DNA of 64,000 bases. Origin: Lacrimispora xylanolytica (GTDB taxonomy: Bacteria > Bacillota > Clostridia > Lachnospirales > Lachnospiraceae). The stretch spans positions 372,001-436,000 of the forward strand of contig NZ_CP113524.1 in assembly GCF_026723765.1 (NCBI RefSeq), written 5' to 3'. A program made the position numbers and the translations under genes. Under the pieces are notes generated by a model. The model worked only from the letters and a program-made list of their open reading frames with translations. It searched no databases and was not told the DNA's origin. Within the stretch, counting starts at the first letter, position 1. Each line of letters starts with the position of its first letter. Of this stretch, positions 26,779 through 36,056 are shown one piece after another.

Positions 26779-28707
26779 ATGGGGTACACCAAAATGACGG
26801 TTGCACAGGCCTTGGTAAAGTTCCTGGATAACCAGTATGTGGAACGGGATGGAGAAGTAACAAAATTCGTAGAAGGAGTCTTTACCATCTTCGGTCACGG
26901 TATCGTAGTAGGTCTGGGTCAGGCCTTAGACGAGAATCCAGGAAGCTTAAAGGTATATCAGGGACGGAATGAGCAGGGAATGGCTCATGTGGCAGCAGGC
27001 TATGCCAAACAGAACAACCGGAAAAAAATCATTGCCTGTTCTTCCTCCATCGGACCGGGAGCTGCCAATATGGTAACAGCAGCAGCCTGTGCCACGGTTA
27101 ACAACATTCCTCTTCTTCTCCTTCCAGGAGATACTTATGCAACCAGACAGCCGGATCCGGTGCTGCAGCAGTTAGAGCAGAGCTACGGCCCGTCCATCAC
27201 CACCAATGACGCCTTCCGTCCTGTGTGTAAGTTCTGGGATCGTATCGTTCGTCCGGAGCAGCTGATGTCAACCATGATAAACGCCATGCGTGTCCTCACA
27301 GATCCGGCTGAGACAGGTGCGGTATGTGTGGCTCTTTCTCAGGATGCAGAAGGAGAAGCTTATGAGTACCCGGATTATTTCTTTGAAAAACGGGTTCACA
27401 GAATCTCCCGTCCGGTGCCTACAGAGGCTGATTTAAAAGACTTGACTGCTATGATTGTAAGCAGCAAAAAGCCTATGATCATCTGCGGCGGCGGTGTGAG
27501 ATATTCTGAGGCTGGGGAAGAGCTGATGAAATTCTGTGAGACCTTCCGCATTCCTTTTGCGGAGACTCAGTCAGGGAAAAGTGCCTGTAAGTCTTCTCAC
27601 CCTTATAATCTTGGCGGTCTTGGGGTTACCGGAAACTTATCTGCAAACACCATTGCAGAAGAAGCGGATTTAATTATTTCTGTGGGAAGCCGTTTGTCTG
27701 ACTTTACCACTGGCTCTAAGAACCAGTTTAAGAATCCAGAGGTGAAGATAGCTTCCATTAATATTTCCAGATTCCATGCTTACAAAATGGATTCCCTTCC
27801 TGTGGTGGCAGATGCCAAGGCAGCCCTTGAGGTTCTTTCTAAGAGCCTGAAGGAAAAGGGCTATATATCGGCTTATAATTGTGAAATCGAGGAAGCAAAG
27901 AAAGCCTGGGACGAAGAGATGGAACGCCTTAGTAACTACTGCTATGACGATGATTTTGAGCCAATCGTGAAAGCCAGAAATCCAGTATCCATCGAGGAAT
28001 TTGTGGAGCTTACAGGCGGTGTGATTACTCAGACAGCAGCACTTTCCTTAATCCGTAAAGAAATTGATCCCGATGCCATTGTCATCGGTGCTTCTGGAAG
28101 TCTTCCGGGATGCTTACAGAGAATGTGGACCACAGATCAAAAGGATGCCTACCACATGGAATACGGTTATTCCTGTATGGGCTATGAAATCGCAGCAAGT
28201 CTGGGAGCCAAGATGGCATCTCCAAACCAGGAGGTATACTCCATGTGCGGCGACGGCAGCTTCCAGATGCTTCACAGTGAGCTTGCAACCTCTTTGCAGG
28301 AAGGCATGAAGATCAATGTTCTGTTGTTTGACAACTGCGGCTTTGGCTGTATCAACAATCTCCAGATGTCAAACGGAATCGGAAACCTGGCCACAGAATT
28401 CCGTTACCGTGACGAAGATGGAAACCTAAACGGCGGACTGATCCCAGTGGATTATGCCAAGGTCTGTGAAGGATATGGGGTCAAGACCTACACAGCTAAA
28501 ACACTGGTAGAATTAAAGGAAGCGATTGCCGATGCGAAGAAGCAGACCGTATCTACTTTAATTGACATCAAGGTTCTCCCAAAGACCATGACAGAAGGTT
28601 ACAAGTCCTGGTGGAATGTGGGCCTTGCAAGTGTAACAGGAATCGAAGGGCAGCAAAAAGCGTATGAAAATCTGATGGAAAACCGCGGGAAAGCTAGGCG
28701 GTATTAA
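26779..28707 (+). CDS. iolD: 3D-(3,5/4)-trihydroxycyclohexane-1,2-dione acylhydrolase IolD
   Basis: The 642-aa thiamine-diphosphate enzyme opens the ring of 3D-trihydroxycyclohexane-1,2-dione to give 5-deoxy-glucuronate. The TPP-binding triad of regions is visible: the N-terminal pyrimidine domain with the catalytic Glu in [18 protein letters not shown], the central domain, and the C-terminal pyrophosphate domain with [16 protein letters not shown] (G-D-G motif) and NNCGFG-like DNCGFGC. Length matches the family. It is in the middle of the operon. Confidence 0.95.
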   Translation: MGYTKMTVAQALVKFLDNQYVERDGEVTKFVEGVFTIFGHGIVVGLGQALDENPGSLKVYQGRNEQGMAHVAAGYAKQNNRKKIIACSSSIGPGAANMVTAAACATVNNIPLLLLPGDTYATRQPDPVLQQLEQSYGPSITTNDAFRPVCKFWDRIVRPEQLMSTMINAMRVLTDPAETGAVCVALSQDAEGEAYEYPDYFFEKRVHRISRPVPTEADLKDLTAMIVSSKKPMIICGGGVRYSEAGEELMKFCETFRIPFAETQSGKSACKSSHPYNLGGLGVTGNLSANTIAEEADLIISVGSRLSDFTTGSKNQFKNPEVKIASINISRFHAYKMDSLPVVADAKAALEVLSKSLKEKGYISAYNCEIEEAKKAWDEEMERLSNYCYDDDFEPIVKARNPVSIEEFVELTGGVITQTAALSLIRKEIDPDAIVIGASGSLPGCLQRMWTTDQKDAYHMEYGYSCMGYEIAASLGAKMASPNQEVYSMCGDGSFQMLHSELATSLQEGMKINVLLFDNCGFGCINNLQMSNGIGNLATEFRYRDEDGNLNGGLIPVDYAKVCEGYGVKTYTAKTLVELKEAIADAKKQTVSTLIDIKVLPKTMTEGYKSWWNVGLASVTGIEGQQKAYENLMENRGKARRY

Positions 28708-28734
28708 ATAATATAACAGGGAAGGGATACCGAT

Positions 28735-29634
28735 ATGTTAAACAAGGAGAAAGTAAAATTAGGAATCGCACCAATCGCATGGACCAATGATGATCTTCCA
28801 GATCTTGGAGGGGAGAATACCTTTGAGCAGTGTGTCAGTGAAATGGCACTGGCTGGGTTTACAGGCTCTGAGGTAGGAAATAAATATCCAAGAGATGTAG
28901 AGGTCTTAAAAAAGGCGCTTAATTTAAGAGGGGTAGAGATTTGCAACGCATGGTTTTCCACCTTCTTAATCAGCAAGCCTTACGAAGAGACAGAAGCAGA
29001 ATTTAAAAAGCATGTGGCATTTCTCGCAGCCATGGGCGCAAAGGTAGTAGGGGTCTCAGAACAGAGCTACAGCACCCAGGGAATTCAGGATCAGCCGGTC
29101 TTTGAAGGAAAGCATGAGATGGATGACAGGGAATGGGATCTCTTATGTGACGGACTGAACCGTCTTGGAAAGGTATCCAAAGAGGAATACGGCGTTGCCC
29201 TTACCTTCCACCATCACATGGGAACCGTTGTTCAGAGTGCCAAAGAAGTAGAGCGCATGATGGCAGGCACTGACCCGGAATACGTGAGCCTCTTATTTGA
29301 CAGCGGACACTTTGCTTACTGTGACGAGGACCCGGTGGAAATGGTCACAAAGTATGTGAACCGCATCAAGCATGTACATTTAAAGGATATCCGTCCTGAA
29401 GTAGTAAAGCAGGTAAGAGATGAGAAGATGAGCTTCCTTGCAGGTGTGAGAGCCGGTGCTTTTACCATTCCAGGAGATGGCTGCGTAAACTTTGATCCCA
29501 TTTTTAAGGTATTAGAGGACGCTTCCTACGAAGGCTATATGGTGGTTGAGGCAGAGCAGGATCCAGCAAAGGCTAACCCATTAGAATACGCCATCAATGC
29601 AAGAAAATTCATCGCAGAAAAAACTGGTCTTTAA
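28735..29634 (+). CDS. iolE: Myo-inosose-2 dehydratase IolE
   Basis: The 299-aa TIM-barrel dehydratase converts scyllo-inosose to 3D-trihydroxycyclohexane-1,2-dione using a divalent metal. It begins KLGIAPIAWTNDDLPDLGG, highly typical of IolE, and has TFHHHMGT, LFDSGHFAY and VHLKDIRPEV metal/substrate segments. AGGGAAGGG precedes the ATG. Confidence 0.95.
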   Translation: MLNKEKVKLGIAPIAWTNDDLPDLGGENTFEQCVSEMALAGFTGSEVGNKYPRDVEVLKKALNLRGVEICNAWFSTFLISKPYEETEAEFKKHVAFLAAMGAKVVGVSEQSYSTQGIQDQPVFEGKHEMDDREWDLLCDGLNRLGKVSKEEYGVALTFHHHMGTVVQSAKEVERMMAGTDPEYVSLLFDSGHFAYCDEDPVEMVTKYVNRIKHVHLKDIRPEVVKQVRDEKMSFLAGVRAGAFTIPGDGCVNFDPIFKVLEDASYEGYMVVEAEQDPAKANPLEYAINARKFIAEKTGL

Positions 29635-29664
29635 TCCATCAAACAATAAAAGGAGAAGAAAATT

Positions 29665-30678
29665 ATGGTAACCGTAGGAATTATTGGAGCAGGAAGAATC
29701 GGAAAGGTTCATACTACTAGCATCTGCAATATTGTTAAAAACGCAACCATCAAGACCATTGCCGACCCATTTATGAACGAAGAAACAGCCGAGTGGGCAA
29801 AGAGCATGGGCGTTTCTCATACCACCAAGGATTACAAGGAAATTTTAGCTGACCCGGACATTGATGCTGTACTTATTTGTTCTTCCACCAACACCCATTC
29901 CCCAATTTCTGTGGAAGCAATCAAAGCCGGAAAGCATGTATTCTGCGAAAAACCAATTGACCATGACATTGATAAAATCAAAGAAGTCATTGATGCATTA
30001 AAGGACAGCAAGGTAAAATACCAGGTTGGCTTTAACCGCCGCTTTGACCATAACTTTGAAGCAGTTAAAAATGCAGTGGTAGCAGGTAAAATCGGTGAGC
30101 CTCATATCATCAAGGTGACCTCCAGAGATCCAGAGCCGCCAAGTGCAGAGTATGCAGCTGTTTCCGGTGGTATGTTCCTTGATATGACCATTCATGATTT
30201 TGATATGGTACGTTTCCTGGCAGGCTGCGATGCAGAAGAAATCTATGTGCAGTCAGCAGTCCTCGTTGATCCGGCCATTGGAGAAGCAGGCGACGTGGAT
30301 ACCGCAGTCATTACCATTAAGATGGAAAATGGTGCAATCGCTGTGATCGACAACTCCAGAAAGGCAGTTTACGGCTATGACCAGAGAGCGGAAGTATTTG
30401 GCTCCAAGGGTATGGTAGCAACCTCCAATGACACAGAATCCAGTGCTGTTTTAAGCACCGCTGACGGTGTGACTGGTGAAAAGCCGCTTTACTTCTTCTT
30501 AGAGCGTTACATGCAGTCCTTTGCAAAAGAAGTGAACTGCTTCATCGATGCCATTGAACATAATACAGATACTCCTCTTGGTGTATTAGACGGATTAAAG
30601 CCAGTTCTTATGGGAATCGCAGCAAAGAAATCCGTAGAAGAACACAGACCAGTTAAGATATCAGAAATCACAATGTAA
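29665..30678 (+). CDS. iolG: Inositol 2-dehydrogenase IolG
   Basis: The 337-aa Gfo/Idh/MocA enzyme oxidises myo-inositol to scyllo-inosose with NAD+. It has the Rossmann motif GIIGAGRIGKVH, the catalytic lysine in EKPIDHD (near residue 97), and GGMFLDMTIHDFDM with the Asp/His catalytic pair. It is one of three Gfo/Idh/MocA proteins in the window; its operon position identifies it. Confidence 0.93.
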   Translation: MVTVGIIGAGRIGKVHTTSICNIVKNATIKTIADPFMNEETAEWAKSMGVSHTTKDYKEILADPDIDAVLICSSTNTHSPISVEAIKAGKHVFCEKPIDHDIDKIKEVIDALKDSKVKYQVGFNRRFDHNFEAVKNAVVAGKIGEPHIIKVTSRDPEPPSAEYAAVSGGMFLDMTIHDFDMVRFLAGCDAEEIYVQSAVLVDPAIGEAGDVDTAVITIKMENGAIAVIDNSRKAVYGYDQRAEVFGSKGMVATSNDTESSAVLSTADGVTGEKPLYFFLERYMQSFAKEVNCFIDAIEHNTDTPLGVLDGLKPVLMGIAAKKSVEEHRPVKISEITM

Positions 30679-30705
30679 GAGCCACAAAGGGAGAAAGGAG
30701 CTTTC

Positions 30706-31482
30706 ATGAGCGAATTATTCAGCTACCCGGAATTTGACAAGGACGGAATTAAAGTCCTTTGCAAAGCCGGTGATGCGAACAATGATATGTTAATGGACAT
30801 TGCTGTCTATGAATTAAAAAATGGAGAGGAACGTACCTTTGCCTATTCCCAGAATGAGATGGCAGTCCTTCTTCTTACGGGAGAAGTCACCTTTTCCTGG
30901 GAAGGGAAGGAAGAGAGCGGAACGCGTACCAGCCTCATTGAGGAAGGCCCTTACTGTCTTCATGTATGCAAGGGAATGTCAGTGAAGGTATCTGCAAAGG
31001 CTGACAGCCAGATTCTCGTTCAGTGCACGGAAAATGAGAACATCTTTGAAAGCGTGTTCTACCGCCCCAGTGACTGCACCAATGATATCTTTGGTGAGGG
31101 ATTATGGGAAAATAAAATGAAGCGTACGGTCCGCACCATCTTTGACTACAGCAATGCTCCTTATTCCAATATGGTAAATGGAGAGGTAATTACCCATCAG
31201 GGCGGCTGGTCCAGCTACACCCCCCACGAGCATCCCCAGCCAGAGGTATATTACTATAGTTACGAACGGCCAGAGGGCTTTGGAGCCTGCTTTATCGGCG
31301 AAGAGGCATTTAAGATTAAGGACGGAAGCTGCGCGAAGATTCCAGGAGGAAAGACCCACCCCCAGACAACCGCACCCGGATTCCCCATGTATTACTGCTG
31401 GATGATCCGCCACCTTCCAGGGAATCCCTGGACAACCAGAGTAGACGATCCAAGATACAACTGGATCAAAGACGTAAAATAA
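30706..31482 (+). CDS. iolB: 5-deoxy-glucuronate isomerase IolB
   Basis: The 258-aa bicupin isomerises 5-deoxy-glucuronate to 2-deoxy-5-keto-gluconate. The C-terminal cupin carries the metal-binding HEHPQPEVYYY segment (about residues 175-185) and an HPQTTAPG segment. GGAGAAAGGAG precedes the ATG. It is the last gene of the operon, which then ends at a terminator. Confidence 0.94.
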   Translation: MSELFSYPEFDKDGIKVLCKAGDANNDMLMDIAVYELKNGEERTFAYSQNEMAVLLLTGEVTFSWEGKEESGTRTSLIEEGPYCLHVCKGMSVKVSAKADSQILVQCTENENIFESVFYRPSDCTNDIFGEGLWENKMKRTVRTIFDYSNAPYSNMVNGEVITHQGGWSSYTPHEHPQPEVYYYSYERPEGFGACFIGEEAFKIKDGSCAKIPGGKTHPQTTAPGFPMYYCWMIRHLPGNPWTTRVDDPRYNWIKDVK

Positions 31483-31488
31483 AGAGTG

Positions 31489-31527
31489 GAGAGATGCTTG
31501 TGTCCCATCAGGCATCTCTCTGCTTTT
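31489..31527 (+). terminator. Terminator of the iol operon
   Basis: GAGAGATGC (31489-31497) pairs with GCATCTCTC (31512-31520), followed by TGCTTTTTC. Confidence 0.75.
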
Positions 31528-31687
31528 TCATATTTTGTCTTAACTTTTACATAAAAAGGCCGAATACAAAAAGTGCATAGTTATTGAAGAGAGAAACGCA
31601 AATTCTGCGCTGACGTTTTCAATCAAACATGTTAAATTAGTAGCATATTTATAACATAACAGTTTTATACAGAAAAGGGGTATCGTA

Positions 31688-32380
31688 ATGATTCATGTTC
31701 AACAAATGCTGGCCGCGGTAATCGAAAAGTATGAACTCGGTTATCAGACCAGTTTGTTTTTAAGGATTGTTGTGGCAGGGGTATTCGGATATCTCATTGG
31801 ATATGAGAGAAAAAGCCGTTACAAAGGAGCAGGAATGAGAACCCATGCCATTGTTGCTATGGGAGCTGCTCTCATGATGGTGGTCTCCAAGTATGGATTC
31901 AGGGACATTCCTAATTTTGATGCATCAAGAATTGCTGCCCAGATTGTTTCCGGAATTGGTTTTCTGGGAGCCGGTGTCATCTTCATTAAGAATAACTCCG
32001 TAAGCGGGCTGACCACAGCAGCCGGTATCTGGGCAACGGCAGGAGTCGGTATGGCCATCGGTGCCGGTTGCTATTATATGGGAGGAGGGGCCAGTCTGCT
32101 TCTTATCTTCACTCAGATCATACTTCACGATGTGCCGTTTTTAGCTAAGGAGCCATACCGGAGTATGTTAAAGATAAGCACCTCCAATTATGACTCGTTA
32201 GTCAAAGATCTTTTTAATATGTTAGGCGAAGAAAAGATTCGTGTGCTAAATGTAAAAATCGGAAAATCAAAGGACATCACCAAGGTAGAGCTGGACCTTC
32301 TCTATCCAGCGGGATATGAGAAAAATGACCTGATCCTTAAATGGTCCGCAGACAAACGAATCGAATCCATTAACGGTTAA
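31688..32380 (+). CDS. MgtC/SapB-family membrane protein
   Basis: The 230-aa protein has four to five hydrophobic helices in the first 145 residues with the family core GYLIGYERKSRYKGAGMRTHAIVAMGAA (an R-x3 region between helices), FLGAGVIFI and GLTTAAGIWATAGVGMAIGAG, then a C-terminal ACT-like cytoplasmic domain (about 160-230). MgtC-family proteins affect Mg2+ homeostasis and, in some bacteria, the F-type ATPase. A possible promoter (CTGACG, 16 bp, TTAAAT) lies upstream. No M-box magnesium riboswitch was recognised. Confidence 0.85.
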   Translation: MIHVQQMLAAVIEKYELGYQTSLFLRIVVAGVFGYLIGYERKSRYKGAGMRTHAIVAMGAALMMVVSKYGFRDIPNFDASRIAAQIVSGIGFLGAGVIFIKNNSVSGLTTAAGIWATAGVGMAIGAGCYYMGGGASLLLIFTQIILHDVPFLAKEPYRSMLKISTSNYDSLVKDLFNMLGEEKIRVLNVKIGKSKDITKVELDLLYPAGYEKNDLILKWSADKRIESING

Positions 32381-32455
32381 ACATCTGGTTGAAGCCCTCT
32401 TTTCAGGGGAATATAAGAAACGTTAACCAGACATTCAGGAAAAAGCAGGATAAAA

Positions 32456-33193
32456 ATGATAAAACATCTGACAGCTGATTTACACACCCATACGGATGTG
32501 AGCAAACACGGCTACAGCACCGTTTATGAGAATATTATGGCTGCAAAGGCGGCCGGGCTGACCCACGTTGGAATCAGCAATCACGGCCCGGCCAACGATG
32601 ACGGAGCTCCGGAGGGACATTTTAGAAATCTAAGGGCCATACCTGAGATAGTAGAAGGCATCCGGGTCTACCGGGGAGCGGAGTTAAATATTACAGATTA
32701 CAATGGAAGCATTGACTTAAGCGGCGATACCATAAGAAACAGACTGGATTATACCATTGCCTCCTTTCACAATGAGGTCATATCTCCAGGCTCGCTAGAA
32801 GATCATACAAGTGCTTATCTTTCCATAGCTGCCAACCCTCTGGTGGATATCATCGGACACAGCGGGACTCCCGGCTTCCCCTATGATTATGAGCGCGTGA
32901 TACCTGAATTTAAGCGGTATGAGAAGGCAGTTGAAATCAATGAGGCAACCTTTCATGTGCGAAAGCAGTCCGTAGAAAACTGCATGAACATCGCCAGACT
33001 GTGCGCCCTTCATGGAGTTTTCGTGATTGTAAACTCAGATGCCCATTTTTGCAAGCTGGTAGGCGTGTTCCATAACGCCCTGGAAATGCTTCGTCAAATC
33101 AATTTCCCGGAGGAGCTTATTTTAAATGAGGATGGGAAACGTCTGGAAGCATGGCTGCAAAGGAGAAATCTATTAAAGGAGCAGGGGATATGA
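32456..33193 (+). CDS. PHP-domain metal-dependent phosphoesterase (YcdX-like)
   Basis: The 245-aa PHP protein has the metal-binding motifs DLHTHTDVSKHGYST (residues about 7-21), SNHGPAND, GAELNI, SFHNE, GHSGTPG and NSDAHF, so the trinuclear metal site looks complete. It probably acts as a small phosphatase on a sugar phosphate or nucleotide. Its TGA overlaps the start of the ROK kinase (ATGA), so the two are co-translated. Confidence 0.85.
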   Translation: MIKHLTADLHTHTDVSKHGYSTVYENIMAAKAAGLTHVGISNHGPANDDGAPEGHFRNLRAIPEIVEGIRVYRGAELNITDYNGSIDLSGDTIRNRLDYTIASFHNEVISPGSLEDHTSAYLSIAANPLVDIIGHSGTPGFPYDYERVIPEFKRYEKAVEINEATFHVRKQSVENCMNIARLCALHGVFVIVNSDAHFCKLVGVFHNALEMLRQINFPEELILNEDGKRLEAWLQRRNLLKEQGI

Positions 33194-34143
33194 GATATTA
33201 CGTTGGAATCGATCTTGGAGGAACCAATATCGCAGCAGGACTGGTAGGAGAAGACGGCACGTTATTAAAGCAGCTTTCCATCCCTACAAACAGCGGAAGA
33301 AGTGCCCGTGAAATCGTTAAGGATATGGCGGATCTTGCAAAGGAAGTGGCAGACCTTGGCGGGATATCATGGGATCAAATAAAAGCAGTTGGAGTTGGTG
33401 TGCCCGGAACCGCGAACCGGGACACTGGCATTGTGGAATATGCCAATAATCTTGGTTTTTACGATGAGCCAATGGTAGCCATGCTGGAGGAAGAGCTTCC
33501 GGGAAAGGCTATCCGGTTTGATAACGATGCCAATGCCGCTGCCTGGGGAGAATATGTGGCAGGCAGCGGAAAAGGCAGCAGATCCATGCTGGCAGTCACT
33601 CTGGGAACCGGTGTAGGCGGCGGAATCATACTGGACGGAAAGCTGTTTCGCGGCGTCAATTATGCGGCAGGAGAATTCGGACACTTTGTTATTGACCGGA
33701 ACGGAATCGAGTGCAACTGCGGCAGACGGGGCTGCTTTGAGAATTATGCATCGGCCACAGCTCTGGTAGCACAGACAAGGCAAGCTATGGAAAAGAACCC
33801 TCAGTCCCTTTTGTGGGAGCTGTGCGGCAAGAACATCAATCAGGTAGAGGGAAGGACCTTGTTTGACGGAGTGAGGCAGGGAGATGATACCGCAAACCAG
33901 GTGCTTCATCAGTTCATTGAATACTTAGGCACTGGACTGGTAGACTTAATCAATATTTTTCAGCCGGAGCTTATCTGCATTGGCGGAGGAATCAGTAAGG
34001 CAGGTGAGCTTTTACTAAAGCCGCTCCAGGCGATGATTGACCGGGAGGATTATGCTGCCACTTCCCGTAACCGGACAAAGATTGTGGTGGCAAAGCTTAA
34101 CAATGACGCGGGCCTTATTGGTGCGGCATTGTTAGAATCGTAG
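33190..34143 (+). CDS. ROK-family sugar kinase (glucokinase-like)
   Basis: The open frame starts at 33151, but ATG 33190, overlapping the upstream stop and preceded by AAGGAGCAGGGG, gives 317 aa starting MRYYVGIDLGGTN. The ATP phosphate-binding motif (DLGGTN), the active-site DNDANAAAWGE segment, LGTGVGGG, and the zinc motif CNCGRRGCFE are intact. There is no N-terminal helix-turn-helix, so it is a kinase rather than a NagC-type repressor. Likely glucokinase or N-acetylhexosamine kinase. Confidence 0.88.
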   Translation: MRYYVGIDLGGTNIAAGLVGEDGTLLKQLSIPTNSGRSAREIVKDMADLAKEVADLGGISWDQIKAVGVGVPGTANRDTGIVEYANNLGFYDEPMVAMLEEELPGKAIRFDNDANAAAWGEYVAGSGKGSRSMLAVTLGTGVGGGIILDGKLFRGVNYAAGEFGHFVIDRNGIECNCGRRGCFENYASATALVAQTRQAMEKNPQSLLWELCGKNINQVEGRTLFDGVRQGDDTANQVLHQFIEYLGTGLVDLINIFQPELICIGGGISKAGELLLKPLQAMIDREDYAATSRNRTKIVVAKLNNDAGLIGAALLES

Positions 34144-34160
34144 AAAAGAGGAAAATCAGG

Positions 34161-35801
34161 ATGAAACGATATATGGAACATATGATCCGTTCCGCAGAAC
34201 AGAGAGTGGATCAATTTTTAAGCCTGCAGGTAAAAGACGAAAGAGATGTTTTTTTTGGAGGAATGAAACGCCCTATCTTAGAGGCAAAGCCTACGATTTA
34301 TGTAATGGCAGATGCTGCGTCCGTTTATCTCAATGAAAAGAGCCGTTATTATAAAAGTGAAAGCCTGTTAAAAGCCATGGAGGCAGCCATCATTTTTATT
34401 AAGAACTGCCAGAGGGAAGATGGAAGCTTTGATTACCCCTCCTGTAATTTCAAATCAGCGCCGGATACCTCTTTTTGCTTTAAGCGTCTTATTGCCACCT
34501 ACCGACTGTTCCTAAAATACACAGGAGATGAGGAGCTTGTTTCCTTAAAGGCTGGCTACCGTTATGTTCTTGTAAAGGCACTGACAGCCCTTTTAACAGG
34601 CGGTTTTCATACGCCCAATCATCGCTGGGGCATTACAGCGGCTCTCATGCAGGGAGCAAATCTTGTGAAGGAAGAAAATCCTGAGCTTTCCAGCCAGCTT
34701 ATAAAGCGTGCCAAACAGTATCTGAATGAGGGCATTGACGGCAACGAGGAAGGGGAATATGCGGAGCGTTCCACAGGCAATTATAATGCAGTGGTGAACA
34801 ATGCCATGATGGCTATGTATGAGGAATCTGGTGACGAAAGCTATCTTGGTTATGTGGAGCGGAATTTAAAGATGATGCTTTACTATATAGATCCTGATGA
34901 TACGATTTTTACCCAGAATTCCACAAGACAGGATCAGGGCAAGGCAGATTACCCGGACAAGTACCTTTACCAGTATTTATATATGGCGGCAAAAACAGGG
35001 CTGGAAGTATTTGACCGTGCGGCCCATAAGATTATAAAGGATAATACAGAACGTGGGGACATGGCGCCGGAATGCCTTCATATTATTATGCTTCACGACT
35101 TTATGATGAATTATGAATTTAAGGGGTATGGATTTCTTGAGACCTATCATAAGCATTTTGAAGAGGCAGGGGTTATCCGTGGGAAAACGCCGGAGTATGG
35201 CTACAGTATTTTAAAAGGAAAGAGTGCCTTCCTTTTTCTTAAGTTCCAGGAGACACTGATTTACTTAAAGATTGGGGAAAGCTACTGCGATATTCGGAAT
35301 TTCATTCCACAGACCATAGAGGAAAAGGACGGCGTGTGCATCCTGACATCTGTGGCTAAGGGCTGGTATTATCTTCCCTTTAGTGAAAAACAAAGTACCA
35401 ACGACTGGTGGAAGATGGATCATACCAAGCGGGAACTCTTAAACAGCAGCGAAATTAAGATGACTGTAACCTTAAAGGAGCTTTCTGAAGGTATGGAAAT
35501 CAGCGTGAAGGCAGAAGGACTGGATCAGGTGCCGCTGCGGGTTGAAATCTGTATTCCGGCAGGAAGTATTCTTGAGAATGAACATTTCCATATGCGTGGG
35601 GCAAAAGGAGAGGACATGGTGCTAAGAGATGGGGATGTGACCTTGATCCACGGCAATCAAAAACTTCTTTTGGGACCTGGTTATGGAACCCATGAATTTG
35701 GGGGACATTATTCAGGAGAAGAAATCAACGAATCCGGCTTCACCATTTACTTTAATGATTACACTCCTTATGAAAGAACGTTTTCCATTCGCAAGGCGTA
35801 A
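34161..35801 (+). CDS. Unrecognised 546-aa protein, possibly an alpha/alpha-toroid carbohydrate-active enzyme
   Basis: I do not recognise a family with certainty. Residues about 1-320 are helical with spaced aromatic and acidic residues (QREDGSFDYP near 90, HRWGITAAL near 155, ERSTGNYNAVVNNAMMAMY near 205), as in (alpha/alpha) barrels of polysaccharide lyases and unsaturated glucuronyl hydrolases. The last 200 residues are beta-rich, resembling the beta-sandwich of heparinase II/III-like lyases. There is no signal peptide, so it would be cytoplasmic. It follows the ROK kinase by 17 bp and precedes a family-5 ABC importer, consistent with processing an imported oligosaccharide. That role is inference. 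Confidence 0.6.
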   Translation: MKRYMEHMIRSAEQRVDQFLSLQVKDERDVFFGGMKRPILEAKPTIYVMADAASVYLNEKSRYYKSESLLKAMEAAIIFIKNCQREDGSFDYPSCNFKSAPDTSFCFKRLIATYRLFLKYTGDEELVSLKAGYRYVLVKALTALLTGGFHTPNHRWGITAALMQGANLVKEENPELSSQLIKRAKQYLNEGIDGNEEGEYAERSTGNYNAVVNNAMMAMYEESGDESYLGYVERNLKMMLYYIDPDDTIFTQNSTRQDQGKADYPDKYLYQYLYMAAKTGLEVFDRAAHKIIKDNTERGDMAPECLHIIMLHDFMMNYEFKGYGFLETYHKHFEEAGVIRGKTPEYGYSILKGKSAFLFLKFQETLIYLKIGESYCDIRNFIPQTIEEKDGVCILTSVAKGWYYLPFSEKQSTNDWWKMDHTKRELLNSSEIKMTVTLKELSEGMEISVKAEGLDQVPLRVEICIPAGSILENEHFHMRGAKGEDMVLRDGDVTLIHGNQKLLLGPGYGTHEFGGHYSGEEINESGFTIYFNDYTPYERTFSIRKA

Positions 35802-35939
35802 GGGCAGGAGAAAGATAAAGGAGAAGGTTCCGGTGCAGGGATGCACCGGAATTTTTGCAAGGTAAATCCTGTTTTATGATTGCAATGCCTGTATTAACAT
35901 TTAAACATATGAAAAATATAGGAAATTAACGAAAACCAG

Positions 35940-35969
35940 TTGCAAAATTACCCGGAGTGAGTATATAAT
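35940..35969 (+). promoter_or_regulatory. Promoter of the family-5 ABC importer operon
   Basis: TTGCAA (35940-35945) and TATAAT (35964-35969), 18 bp apart, about 90 bp upstream of the solute-binding gene. Confidence 0.6.
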
Positions 35970-36056
35970 AAATTTACTTTTTAGTAGATGACGGCTGCCA
36001 GTGATTCTGGATTATCATATACGTCGTGGGTTGGCTAGAAATGAAAGGAGATAATT

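Noticed and set aside
31540-31687. Possible magnesium (M-box) riboswitch ahead of the MgtC-like gene
   Set aside because: The leader is short and I could not find the M-box core or a terminator.
33367-33909. 180-codon minus-strand frame inside the ROK kinase
   Set aside because: Antisense to a gene with intact ROK motifs; no start signal and no family pattern.
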